In this document: in pieces, positions 31,812 to 39,878 of the stretch
How the letters are laid out: every line of letters starts with the position of its first letter
Numbering within the stretch: the stretch's first letter is position 1
IMG/VR virus record: IMGVR_UViG_3300042465_007039
Coordinates: 1-64,000 of that record
Source: a virus
DNA length: 64,000 bases
Strand: one strand, 5' to 3'
Made by a program: the position numbers and the translations under genes
Notes under the pieces: model-generated
Database searches by the model: none
What the model saw: the letters and a program-made list of their open reading frames with translations, nothing else
Told to the model about the DNA's origin: nothing

Positions 31812-33337
31812 TGAGAGCAAAAGAATTCATCATTGTCGAATACAGAGATAGACTGTTGCAATATGTAAAGAGTTTGTTACCTAACTACCCAGAGTATGTT
31901 CTTAAAGATTGGTTAGTACCCAACAAAGGCAACTTTAGCAATTTGCCAGACACAGAACTCAAAAATGGCATAATGGAAAAATTAAAAGGGGCAGGACTTA
32001 CTCCTAACACCAAATGGCAACTTGTTCCTGACATGAAGTTTACTATGGATATGTTTGAGCCAATGACCACTAAACGATTGATAGGTCGTGCTGGTGGAAA
32101 CAGTGATATGGGCTTAGATGTACCACGAGACAAAGAAAGACACGCAACTCAAGCAGCATTAGCACAACAACAAGGTGGTGTGCGTAAAGAACCAGTGCTA
32201 TTAATAAAAACAGACAAGGGCTACGAATTGTTAGAAGGGTGGCATAGAACTATACAACACTTTGCCAAGTATCCAGATGGCTATACAGGTCCTGCTTATG
32301 TGGCAGTGGCTCAAGGTCAGCTGAGTCTAGCAGAAGGTGCAACAGTAACACGAATTGATTCTAAACCTATCACAGATTTTTCGTCTAGTCTCAAAGCATA
32401 CAAGCATACAGATGATTGGAGTCAGAGTGGTTTAGATACAGGTGACGATAGTTATTGGAAAAATAAAAATCTCAAAACTAACACTACCAAAGGATTGTTT
32501 GCTGGTGATCCACGTAGAACAGCACTATACGCCACAGGCAATGCACATGAAACACGCTATGTAGAGTTTACGCAAAACGGCCAACCTATTGTTTATTTTG
32601 ACCAAAAAGATTTGCCAGCAATGCGTAGTCGTAAAACTTACTTGACTGTGTTTGATGCTAGCGATTTCAGACAATTACCAACAGGTGAATGGTTTAGTGA
32701 AAATCCTAGTAAACCTATCAAGCAGGTGCCCATTGGCGATCCATTCAAATATATTGCTAGTCAAGGGTGGATAGTCCGTGTTACTGATGATTTAGACAAA
32801 GTATTCAAACAAGTAAAAAACATGCACAAAGCAGGTAAAATTGCTCAATATGGTGCAGAGGGTATGAATGAAAGTAAACAAGGTGTAGCGGAAGACCTAA
32901 CTGAAGTAGTCGATCTTGACACAGCATTTCCACTGAAGTGGGATCAACAGTTTGCGGCACAGGGCGAGATTCATGCAGCAGCAACAGATGCTGACGGCAG
33001 AGAAATTGGCATATCGTTTACCCCAGCAGGCAACGGTGAAATAACCGATGTGGCATTTACTCGTGGCGGCACACATGAGATGACTGGCCGGGGAGATGCA
33101 GGTCGAGTAATGGCCACTGTGATCAATGCCATCAACCTCTATACAAAAAAATATAAACCACCATATCTAGCGTTCAGTGCCAAGTCAGGTGGTGGTAGAT
33201 CCGGTGCATACACAGCAATGATTCGGCGCCATGCACAAGGATATGAACTGTTGCCCACCGATAAATACCCAGCTGCCTTGAACAACTATCTTGAGTTCAT
33301 TGGCACAGATCAACCATTTGTATTGGCCCGAACATGA
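31811..33337 (+). CDS. Modular protein with MRAKEF N-terminus, GWHR (ParB/Srx-like) region and GVAE site
   Basis: 508 residues beginning MRAKEFIIVEY, very like T4 internal-protein targeting peptides (cut expected after I-V-E). Residues about 95-165 contain EPVLLIKTDKGYELLEGWHRT, a ParB/sulfiredoxin-like GxHR motif. About 175-345 is an unrecognised domain (GLFAGDPRRTALYATG). NESKQGVAE at 353-361 leads to a C-terminal domain with SAKSGGGRSGAYTAMIRRHA. Base composition of the first 1 kb is more A+T-rich than the C-terminal part, which suggests modules of different origin. Starts at a TAATG junction with the giant gene. Probably packaged with it; biochemical role unknown. Confidence 0.82.
   Translation: MRAKEFIIVEYRDRLLQYVKSLLPNYPEYVLKDWLVPNKGNFSNLPDTELKNGIMEKLKGAGLTPNTKWQLVPDMKFTMDMFEPMTTKRLIGRAGGNSDMGLDVPRDKERHATQAALAQQQGGVRKEPVLLIKTDKGYELLEGWHRTIQHFAKYPDGYTGPAYVAVAQGQLSLAEGATVTRIDSKPITDFSSSLKAYKHTDDWSQSGLDTGDDSYWKNKNLKTNTTKGLFAGDPRRTALYATGNAHETRYVEFTQNGQPIVYFDQKDLPAMRSRKTYLTVFDASDFRQLPTGEWFSENPSKPIKQVPIGDPFKYIASQGWIVRVTDDLDKVFKQVKNMHKAGKIAQYGAEGMNESKQGVAEDLTEVVDLDTAFPLKWDQQFAAQGEIHAAATDADGREIGISFTPAGNGEITDVAFTRGGTHEMTGRGDAGRVMATVINAINLYTKKYKPPYLAFSAKSGGGRSGAYTAMIRRHAQGYELLPTDKYPAALNNYLEFIGTDQPFVLART
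32882..32893 (+). repeat. Dispersed GVAE-coding repeat, copy 4
   Basis: GGTGTAGCGGAA encodes residues 358-361 within NESKQGVAED. The seven residues SKQGVAE match copy 3, although the surrounding proteins are otherwise unrelated. Confidence 0.65.
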
Positions 33338-33537
33338 GAGCACATGAGTTTTTACTAAAAGAAGGTGTGGCGCCGGGATTTGATGTGTACATGGCCCGGG
33401 TCAAGGTCAAAAATCCCATGTACTCTAGCAGCATTGACGTTGCTGTTTTTGCCAAATCGCCTGCCATGGCCAGACTTTTGTTGCAGGGTCAGTATGGCAC
33501 AGACAGTGTGGTCAGCAACGTAACTAAAATTTCTTGA
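33334..33537 (+). CDS. Small protein with MRAHEF capsid-targeting-like N-terminus (67 aa)
   Basis: ATGA overlap with the preceding stop. Begins MRAHEFLLKEGVAPGF: the L-x-K-E-G end is a candidate prohead-protease site, and the GGTGTGGCG repeat (33364-33372) lies right after it, here reading GVAP. The remaining 50 residues form a small alpha/beta fold (VYMARVKVKNPMYSSSIDVAVFAKSPAMARLLLQGQYG). It may be a minimal one-module member of the same family. Function unknown. Confidence 0.75.
   Translation: MRAHEFLLKEGVAPGFDVYMARVKVKNPMYSSSIDVAVFAKSPAMARLLLQGQYGTDSVVSNVTKIS
33364..33375 (+). repeat. Partial GVAE-type repeat, copy 5
   Basis: GGTGTGGCGCCG encodes G-V-A-P at residues 11-14 of the 67-residue protein. 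It keeps the first nine bases of the repeat and lies where the targeting peptide meets the mature protein. Confidence 0.45.
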
Positions 33538-33563
33538 CATTTGTAGGTCTGATACATACACAC

Positions 33564-34406
33564 ATGATTGATGTTATCACTGTGGTATTTAGAGACGAGT
33601 TGAAGATTCTGCAGGCACAAGCAGAAAGTGTTGCACGTTATTGCAAGCAACTGGACATAGGCAACATCTACGTTGTGGTCAACGACGAAGACAATATCAC
33701 CCAGTTGATCAACGGAAGTTGGTGGGGAGAATTGCACGATCGTGTGATTGTTACTCCTAGGTCTGTTTTTTCCACTCAATGGCACAGCAATGGATGGGTC
33801 AGTCAACAAGCACTCAAGCTAATGACTGCCAGCATCAGCTATGGTCATTACAGCATGATTCTAGATGCTAAAACTATATTTGTTCGAGAACTCACACTAG
33901 ACAAATTGTTCAATCAATCAGCACAGTTGCAAATAGGACAACTAGATGTGTCTCCTGTGTTTGAACCCAGTCGAAAAATAGTCAACCAGCTCTGGAACAT
34001 TGACTTGCAAAAACAAGCAGGTCCAGGTGGTGTGCCATTCTTTGTAAGCAACGACGTTGTACGTGCCATGATTGCAGATGTGTATGCATACACCCATCAA
34101 AATTTTCCCACCTGGTTTCAAAGTCAAGGCATGGTAACAGAATTCATATTGTATTCGGGCTACATTGTGAAAGGTGCAGGCAGTCTTGACGTATTATACA
34201 GCCAACACAACCACATAGGTGGCATAGTCAATGTGTGTCATTCAGAAATTGCTGCCTGGGATCGCAAGTTTGCTGAAATGAAAAATCCCAACACTCTTAC
34301 TGTGAGTGTGCATCGTGGTGCCTGGGTAAAGATGACTTCTGAGCAACAGCAACAATATCAAATGTTCTTGATTGATCACGGAGTAACACAAGCATGGCAA
34401 ATATAA
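33564..34406 (+). CDS. DUF6492-like putative glycosyltransferase
   Basis: 280 residues from the ATG at 33564; an upstream TTG at 33534 only adds residues overlapping a TTGACA sequence. MIDVITVVFRDELKILQAQAESV and IYVVVNDEDN, then WVSQQALKLMTAS and YSMILDAKTIFVRE, form a GT-A-like core in which DAK stands in the DxD position. I associate the pattern with DUF6492 proteins, tentatively. It begins a four-gene forward group (this, a deacetylase, an SGNH protein) facing a reverse-strand glycan cassette. Acceptor unknown. Confidence 0.7.
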   Translation: MIDVITVVFRDELKILQAQAESVARYCKQLDIGNIYVVVNDEDNITQLINGSWWGELHDRVIVTPRSVFSTQWHSNGWVSQQALKLMTASISYGHYSMILDAKTIFVRELTLDKLFNQSAQLQIGQLDVSPVFEPSRKIVNQLWNIDLQKQAGPGGVPFFVSNDVVRAMIADVYAYTHQNFPTWFQSQGMVTEFILYSGYIVKGAGSLDVLYSQHNHIGGIVNVCHSEIAAWDRKFAEMKNPNTLTVSVHRGAWVKMTSEQQQQYQMFLIDHGVTQAWQI

Positions 34407-34933
34407 AAGCTCTGTGCATGGTAGCTCATCCTGATGACTGTGTGATCTTTGCCTACAGCTATATCCATGCTCATATTGAAATGGACTGGACCATTGGATA
34501 TCTAACCTACACACCACAAGATCCACGTGGTGCAGAACTTGCTGCATTTTGGCACCGGCGTGGTATTGAATGTGTGTTTTTGGGCTTTGAAGATCACTGG
34601 CATGACAATGAACAAAATCAACTCACACGTTGGAATAAGGCAGAGGCACAACATGCATGTTGGGAACTAGCACGTGACTATAACCTAGTGCTCACACACG
34701 ACAAACATGGTGACTACGGACACATACATCATAAGCTGGTGCATGACGCTGTAACACATCATCACAATGTGATCACGTTTGCTCCGCACAATCAAGGCAC
34801 AGTCACATTGTCAATACCTGCAGAAACATACAGTCTAACTGAATTACCACTGCATGGTGAAATCATTTCCAGCTTTCATCTGACTCAGCACAAAAATAGT
34901 TATACAGAACCACACAAGGAAATAGCCCCATGA
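34394..34933 (+). CDS. PIG-L/LmbE-family deacetylase
   Basis: 179 residues. MVAHPDDCVIFAYSYI carries the AHPDD metal-binding motif near the N-terminus, and HGDYGHIHH carries the second histidine cluster (H-x-x-H), as in zinc-dependent N-acetylglucosamine deacetylases such as PIG-L and LmbE. It would remove acetyl from an amino sugar in a glycan or a small-molecule conjugate. Somewhat shorter than usual (about 220 or more) but with both metal sites intact. It overlaps the genes on both sides. Confidence 0.88.
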   Translation: MANIKALCMVAHPDDCVIFAYSYIHAHIEMDWTIGYLTYTPQDPRGAELAAFWHRRGIECVFLGFEDHWHDNEQNQLTRWNKAEAQHACWELARDYNLVLTHDKHGDYGHIHHKLVHDAVTHHHNVITFAPHNQGTVTLSIPAETYSLTELPLHGEIISSFHLTQHKNSYTEPHKEIAP

Positions 34934-35742
34934 AACTAATGGTAGCAGGGTGCAGTTATTCTGCAACAAGCCAACGCCTGCCAGGCACCAGCTGGAGTGA
35001 ATTATTGGCCAATCAGCTGGGCTGGGACCTGACAAATCTAGCACGGCAAGGCTGCAGCAACGGAGGAGTGCGTGTGCAGATTGACGAAATACTTAGACAA
35101 CAGCCAGACTTTGCCATTGTCACGCCCACGTTCTGGGACAGAATGGAAATACCAGCCACTGCTGCTCCGTTTGATTGGAAAAAAAGCACCAGTGGCTGGA
35201 ACCCTGACGTGCAGCGACACTTGCAGGACCGAACTCTCAAGAACGGCTATGATCGTGCAGCTGGTATCAACAATGTCAACTACGGCAACAACAACTACAA
35301 CATGATCTGTGAGACTATCTATACCTTGGCCGAAAACTTTGATCATCCTTATAGATCTGGTCTCATATCCAAAACAGCACAGACTGCCATACGTCACTGG
35401 GTTGATGGTATCTATGACTCAGAGTGGAAAAAGCAACAAGACGAGTGGATCATCAAGTCAGGTATATTTGAACTGTATCATGCAGGCATCAACTTCTTGT
35501 TTGTGCCTGTGCTGCTGTGGCCGTTTGATCCTGACCTAGGCGAAAAACAGTGGCAACAGGTGATTTCCACCGCTGTGCCTGATCGCAACGTGATGTCAAA
35601 CGAACCTGAAAGTGTGCTGCCCATATGTGGCAACAATCCGTTTGATGGTGAAGATCCAGGTTATCATTCAGGCACACGTGGCCAAGAAATCATTGCCGAC
35701 AATTACTATCAACGAATCAGTCGAGACTTTGGTCTTGTGTAA
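34930..35742 (+). CDS. SGNH/GDSL-hydrolase-like protein (2 of 4)
   Basis: 270 residues. MVAGCSYSATSQRLPGTSWSELLANQLG provides block I with the candidate catalytic Ser in G-C-S, followed by NLARQGCSNGGVRVQI (Gly block) and AIVTPTFWDRMEI. A C-terminal D-x-x-x-x-G-Y-H-S element (DGEDPGYHSGTRGQ) may hold the D-x-x-H dyad. Related in shape to the proteins at 14943, 57182 and 59803. Starts in an ATGA overlap with the deacetylase and ends overlapping the convergent glycosyltransferase by 26 nt. Confidence 0.72.
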   Translation: MKLMVAGCSYSATSQRLPGTSWSELLANQLGWDLTNLARQGCSNGGVRVQIDEILRQQPDFAIVTPTFWDRMEIPATAAPFDWKKSTSGWNPDVQRHLQDRTLKNGYDRAAGINNVNYGNNNYNMICETIYTLAENFDHPYRSGLISKTAQTAIRHWVDGIYDSEWKKQQDEWIIKSGIFELYHAGINFLFVPVLLWPFDPDLGEKQWQQVISTAVPDRNVMSNEPESVLPICGNNPFDGEDPGYHSGTRGQEIIADNYYQRISRDFGLV

Positions 35743-36820
35743 TGCACTGTGTGGGAATGTGCCGAGTCAGTAGTGCGTTGACCGCAGCACGAGCACGTGA
35801 TTCTGTCTGCAGCAAGTGGCCATGATTGTGTTGCAACACTGGCTTTAGTTTTGCATATACCTCTGCAGGATCAATATTTTGCAATTTGATCAACTGGTCA
35901 AATGCAAGACTCCATCTTTCATGATTGTTGTCCACAGTATCGTAGGTTTCGTCAATCACACTGTCAAACGTTTGATACCCCAGGTGTCTGAGTTGAGTCA
36001 AAAAGCCCTTGATACCAAATACCAAAAACGGTCTCTGAGCAAACATGGGCTTGCTGATCTTTTCGGCCATGAAGAATATTGACCCGTCACACACTGACTC
36101 AGCTGCCACAGAGTACCAAGAATTTTTATAAATGTTCCAGGGCACATGCTGACTCACACTGCTGGTCATGTGTGTTGCAACTTCCCATTCAGGCTGTAGG
36201 TTCTCACCAACATAAGGCCATTGCAACTGCACATTGGGAAACAGTGATTTCACCTGATGGCTGCGATCATCTACTACACTGCCGGCAAATACATCTCGAT
36301 AGGTCACTAGGTTAGCGTCCAGCAGCTGATGTTGCTGCAGACTCAGCATCACAAAATCTCGGTTGGGGCGGCGACTGCCCAACAACACATCAAACACAAG
36401 AGGTCTTGGTGTGTTGGCGTCCAATGGTTGCCAGGTATTGTACTTGATGTCTCTGTGATAAATCCACCAGGGACGGTATGCACACCTAGTACTGTCCATT
36501 GGCTGTTGGGTGTCATATCCACCCTGCAGCAGTGCCCAATTTTGTATGCGGTTTTCTTGTATCCATTGATCAATCCATTCTCGTGGGCGATACTCGATGT
36601 CACTCAACAGCACAAGATCAAATTGACTCAGGTCAACACAGTCAGCCTCGGGCGTGTAGGCAAAATCATTGGGCCTGTTGAACATCACGGGCACAGCAGC
36701 CACACGAAATGACTGGGACAACACTGTGCTAACATCAGCACAGTCCTGTGGGTCAATGAACCAGTCCTGTGCACAGTTGACCGCATGTTGCCAGGCCCAT
36801 ATTTTAATGTTGAATTTCAC
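35717..36820 (-). CDS. Putative glycosyltransferase of the reverse-strand cassette
   Basis: 367 residues. The C-terminal half has FFMAEKISKPMFAQRPFLVFGIKGFL, close to the E-K-(I/F)-x-K-(P/A) nucleotide-sugar-binding segment of fucosyltransferase/exostosin-type GT-B enzymes. The N-terminal half has VFDVLLGSRRPNRDFVML. It would transfer a sugar to a glycan; donor and acceptor are unknown. It is the last gene of a four-gene run transcribed right to left and overlaps the DUF6492-like gene by 17 nt. Confidence 0.68.
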   Translation of the reverse strand: MKFNIKIWAWQHAVNCAQDWFIDPQDCADVSTVLSQSFRVAAVPVMFNRPNDFAYTPEADCVDLSQFDLVLLSDIEYRPREWIDQWIQENRIQNWALLQGGYDTQQPMDSTRCAYRPWWIYHRDIKYNTWQPLDANTPRPLVFDVLLGSRRPNRDFVMLSLQQHQLLDANLVTYRDVFAGSVVDDRSHQVKSLFPNVQLQWPYVGENLQPEWEVATHMTSSVSQHVPWNIYKNSWYSVAAESVCDGSIFFMAEKISKPMFAQRPFLVFGIKGFLTQLRHLGYQTFDSVIDETYDTVDNNHERWSLAFDQLIKLQNIDPAEVYAKLKPVLQHNHGHLLQTESRARAAVNALLTRHIPTQCITQDQSLD

Positions 36821-37682
36821 ACAGTCTTTCTAGTACAATATTTTTGTAGTGATCAAAATTGGGAATATCCAAGGTGTCCCAGTTGATCTGCATGCTGAGA
36901 CTCAAATCAGGCACTGCATCGCACACAGCATTGTGTACCGCATCAAAGTCAGCAATTTTTTCCAGGCTGTCGTATTCAAATCTTCGTTGCGGTTGCAACA
37001 CCACATGGCCACACACAGTGGCCCAATTGCCCAGCAATTCATATTCTGAAAACCACTTGATGATGTTGCCTGTGCCCCAAGGCAGTACCGTGGGCATGCC
37101 AGGCACAGTATCAATCACAGCATCCAACCATTTTTTGTTGGGCCAACATGCCTCGAGATGTTGTTTTAGCAACACAAAATCTTGTTTACGCACAGCACAC
37201 AGTTCTGTCACAAAGCAGTGCGGGCTTGGATGAGCAATGCCAGTAATGGCTTCAAACACTCCGTTGTAGCTGCCTTGCTGAGTGTTCATGATGGCCAGCA
37301 TGTTGAGTTGGCCATTGACCACAGGTGAATAATCTTGGATCATAAACGTGTCAGCGTCTTGCATGAGCATGACATCTGCGTCCAGAAGATCCAGGTAAGC
37401 CAGTTTGATAGCCTGCTGGCGCAGCCACCAGCCTCGATAGTCATCAGGAAACACCCAATGGTTGACTTCGGGATACTGATCATAGATTACTTGATCATTG
37501 ACGTATACAAACTTTGAACTGTCAATGCCATACCTTGCCCACACAGGTTCTAGTTCATCACGAGTCATGGGTGTGGCAATCACTGTGTGATCTATGTCTT
37601 TGAGATAATGATCAAACTGCATGGCAAACGCTGCATGCGGAACTCGATATCGTGCCAGAAACAAAACTCTAACAATTTTCAT
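36804..37682 (-). CDS. DUF6492-like putative glycosyltransferase
   Basis: 292 residues. VRVLFLARYRVPHAAFAMQFDHYL opens a Rossmann-like half. WWLRQQAIKLAYLDLLDADVMLMQDADTFMI contains a DxD (DAD) in the expected place, and LPWGTGNIIKWFSEYELLG fits an acceptor-site helix. It has the same order of motifs as the 33564 protein, so the two are probably distant paralogues. Coupled by ATGA to the methyltransferase upstream on this strand. Confidence 0.68.
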   Translation of the reverse strand: MKIVRVLFLARYRVPHAAFAMQFDHYLKDIDHTVIATPMTRDELEPVWARYGIDSSKFVYVNDQVIYDQYPEVNHWVFPDDYRGWWLRQQAIKLAYLDLLDADVMLMQDADTFMIQDYSPVVNGQLNMLAIMNTQQGSYNGVFEAITGIAHPSPHCFVTELCAVRKQDFVLLKQHLEACWPNKKWLDAVIDTVPGMPTVLPWGTGNIIKWFSEYELLGNWATVCGHVVLQPQRRFEYDSLEKIADFDAVHNAVCDAVPDLSLSMQINWDTLDIPNFDHYKNIVLERLCEIQH

Positions 37683-38290
37683 ATCAAGTCTTTTATTTGA
37701 TCTCTATGCCACAGTGCTAGGCAGCGACCTTGGCCTGATTCAAATTCAAAAATTTGATTCACTGGCTCGGGAAAATTCCAGGGAGCAATGCACCAGTTGA
37801 TCTCCGATGCTGGAAAATTATTGTTATATGTCACATCAGTGTTTTGAGAAATATACGGACTTTGTGTAATTAGTAACCAGGGCACTGCACTGTTAATCCA
37901 ATTTTTTATAACCAAATGTCTATCCTGATTGTTTAAATGCAGTGTTACATCTCTAACAAACAACACATCAACCCCAGGAATAGGGTCAGTAGTTATATCG
38001 TGCAGTATCACATTCAGGTGCGGAGATCTTGTCCAGGCTTGGGATACCATCGACAGGCTGATGTCTCCACCTTGGTACTCAAATTCTGGAAAATGAAATG
38101 TTCGAATCCATTCGCAATTGTTACATCCAGCATCAAACATTTTTTTTATATTGTGTTTTTTAAACAGAATCAACAACTCATCTCGAATTTTTCTGGTACC
38201 ATCAATGCTGCTGGCACCAGTGGAATTATCTCTACTGGTATCCAATGCATTGTAGAAATTTGAAAAAAGTTTTTGTAGATATAAATTCAT
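37679..38290 (-). CDS. SAM-dependent methyltransferase of the reverse-strand cassette
   Basis: 203 residues with the start at 38290, which overlaps the radical-SAM stop as ATGA; an M four codons upstream is possible. KMFDAGCNNCEWIRTF is a motif I variant (D-A-G-C), followed by YQGGDIS (the acidic end of strand 2) and PGVDVLFVRDVTLHL, where many class I enzymes have D-x-V. Two Cys in motif I are unusual. Substrate unknown; it probably acts on the same molecule as the radical SAM enzyme and transferases next to it. Confidence 0.75.
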   Translation of the reverse strand: MNLYLQKLFSNFYNALDTSRDNSTGASSIDGTRKIRDELLILFKKHNIKKMFDAGCNNCEWIRTFHFPEFEYQGGDISLSMVSQAWTRSPHLNVILHDITTDPIPGVDVLFVRDVTLHLNNQDRHLVIKNWINSAVPWLLITQSPYISQNTDVTYNNNFPASEINWCIAPWNFPEPVNQIFEFESGQGRCLALWHRDQIKDLI

Positions 38291-39318
38291 GATTGCCCAC
38301 AACTGTTGACGCAGGTATACAGTCTTCCGGCCGCAATGGACTCTTTGGCCCAGGATTGTTCCACCTGATCAAACCAGGTCAAGCAGTGCTCAAGATCATG
38401 TTCAAGAGCATTGTTTTGGTGTATCATTGGCCGGGTCTGATCGTTACCTGGGTGTTTCATTGTGTCAGGATAAAATCCAAGATAGCAACAAGGATACACT
38501 GCGCCATCCGCAGCAATATAAATTTCTCTATTCATCTTGTGAATGCAGCGTAGGTTCAAGGGAGTGACGTCTTTGGCACTGTGTACGGTTCGAGCATCAA
38601 ACCAGGTGATATGACTGTGCACCATGTCTTGAATGTTGGGAATGGCTGCAGCGGGGATTGAGTCTGGGCCTATCTGATGACTGTACTCTCCGGTGCGAGT
38701 AAACACTGGGGTTGAATCACGACCGTCATGAATATTTTCAAAGTTTGAGAATCCAAGTTTTTTTGCCAATGCACGGCAGTCTGCTTCTTGATGCTGATTG
38801 TGAGCAAAAGGAACAAATCTCCATACAGCTTGCCCACCTGCTGCAATAAGTGCTTGAGCATTGTTGATAATTTTGTTCCAACTGGTATCTTGTCGATACA
38901 GACTATGAGTGTCCTCTAAGCCATCTAGTGCAAAACCAACAGTCACTCGAGGGTGTGCAAGTTGTGCCCACCAAGCAGTGTTTCTTAAACTACCATTGGT
39001 GTTGACGTGCACGTTTACATTTTGATCTGTCAAGTATTTTACAATTTCAACAGCATCCCGAGCACTGGCAAAATCCCCAAGATTGCCGTTGAAACTAACT
39101 CCTTGGAACCCGTAACTGAACAAATCTAAAGGTCTCATGATCATGGCCAGCACAGCAGGTGTAAGTATGTGCTTGAATTGTTCAAGGCTTAGTTCACAAT
39201 CTGGATAACCTGAATTGTATTCAAATCCTCGATAGTTCCGCATGCACATGGGGCAGCGAGCGTTACAGCGTGTGGTCAGTTCCACATGGATTCTACGTAC
39301 TTGATCTAGAGTGAGCAT
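38287..39318 (-). CDS. Radical SAM enzyme with SPASM-like C-terminal cysteines
   Basis: I start at 39318 (MLTLDQVRRIHVELTTRC), just behind a TATAAATA box; longer starts would overlap that box. The 343-residue product has CNARCPMC (CX3CX2C) for the SAM-binding [4Fe-4S] cluster, a G-F-x-G-V-S-F-N-G-N-L-G core, and C-terminal cysteines (IYIAADGAVYPCCYLG, RCIHK, CVNSCG) typical of SPASM-type auxiliary clusters. Relatives modify peptides, glycosides or act as anaerobic maturases. Grouping with a methyltransferase and sugar transferases favours a glycan or natural-product-like substrate. Confidence 0.87.
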   Translation of the reverse strand: MLTLDQVRRIHVELTTRCNARCPMCMRNYRGFEYNSGYPDCELSLEQFKHILTPAVLAMIMRPLDLFSYGFQGVSFNGNLGDFASARDAVEIVKYLTDQNVNVHVNTNGSLRNTAWWAQLAHPRVTVGFALDGLEDTHSLYRQDTSWNKIINNAQALIAAGGQAVWRFVPFAHNQHQEADCRALAKKLGFSNFENIHDGRDSTPVFTRTGEYSHQIGPDSIPAAAIPNIQDMVHSHITWFDARTVHSAKDVTPLNLRCIHKMNREIYIAADGAVYPCCYLGFYPDTMKHPGNDQTRPMIHQNNALEHDLEHCLTWFDQVEQSWAKESIAAGRLYTCVNSCGQS

Positions 39319-39322
39319 GGAA

Positions 39323-39330
39323 TATTTATA
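39323..39330 (-). promoter_or_regulatory. T4-consensus late promoter box for the reverse-strand cassette
   Basis: Reads TATAAATA on the reverse strand, identical to the T4 late consensus, and ends 4 nt before the ATG at 39318. It drives radical SAM, methyltransferase and both transferase genes. Confidence 0.65.
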
Positions 39331-39343
39331 GGCGTACATTTTG

Positions 39344-39350
39344 CTAAATA
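39344..39350 (+). promoter_or_regulatory. Late promoter box directly before a start codon (divergent)
   Basis: CTAAATA ends 5 nt before the ATG at 39356, back to back with the TATAAATA of the reverse cassette inside a 37-bp intergenic segment. No Shine-Dalgarno is available. Confidence 0.58.
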
Positions 39351-39355
39351 TTCTT

Positions 39356-39667
39356 ATGCAAAAAGAATTTGTTATTGCCAAGTGCGATGTTTACTGCCGA
39401 TGGACTGGTCCTTATCCCAGGTACCGTTGCTATATAAATGACGAGTTGTTTTCAGAACGCACCTGGATCTGGCACGATGTGTACCTGGAAGAAAGCCTGC
39501 AGATTCTGGCAGAACCAGGCAAGTACACTGTGCGAGTCGAGCTACTAGATACCGAACATGCCACAATCAAGGTACGTAATCTGCGTGTGGACACAGGTCC
39601 CGGCGTTATGGCCCCCGACGGTCGAGTGCACATTTATATTCCGGAGAAGCCCAATGCGAGCACATGA
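39356..39667 (+). CDS. Conserved small phage protein (103 aa), possible structural
   Basis: Start at 39356 after the late box. The product is 103 residues with a beta-rich pattern (FVIAKCDVYCRWTGPYPRYRCYINDELFSERTWIWHDVYLEESLQIL...), reminiscent of a small jelly-roll or fibronectin-like fold, with three cysteines near the N-terminus. I do not recognise the family. It overlaps the next gene by 14 nt. Confidence 0.65.
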   Translation: MQKEFVIAKCDVYCRWTGPYPRYRCYINDELFSERTWIWHDVYLEESLQILAEPGKYTVRVELLDTEHATIKVRNLRVDTGPGVMAPDGRVHIYIPEKPNAST

Positions 39668-39878
39668 AATAATGGAAACAGCATCAGGTGGTGCGTCAGC
39701 AGGCGCCACCTCCGCAGGATCAATTGCAGTGGCGGTGCAACCCATGGGCATGATCTCAAGAAATGGCGGAAGCTTGCTGTCAGGTAAATATACTGACGAC
39801 CCTACGCCTAACACGCCCAAGGAATACAAAAGGAATAAAAATGCTCGCGGACAGTTTAAAAATACTCCTAGCAACTGA
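39654..39878 (+). CDS. Small Gly/Ala/Ser-rich protein with MRAHEI capsid-targeting-like N-terminus (74 aa)
   Basis: The ATG at 39654 gives MRAHEIMETASGGASAGATSAGSI, in which I-M-E before T matches a (L/I)-x-E prohead-protease site. The rest is low-complexity, then a Lys/Arg/Asn-rich tail (KEYKRNKNARGQFKNT). A small internal head protein is the most natural reading. Its 3' end overlaps the dps start by 38 nt. Confidence 0.65.
   Translation: MRAHEIMETASGGASAGATSAGSIAVAVQPMGMISRNGGSLLSGKYTDDPTPNTPKEYKRNKNARGQFKNTPSN

Noticed and set aside
33534-33560. TTGACA followed by TACACA/TACATA as a promoter for the 33564 gene
   Set aside because: The -35 is perfect but the candidate -10 sequences are poor, and the gene is close enough to the upstream run to be read through; not strong enough to list.
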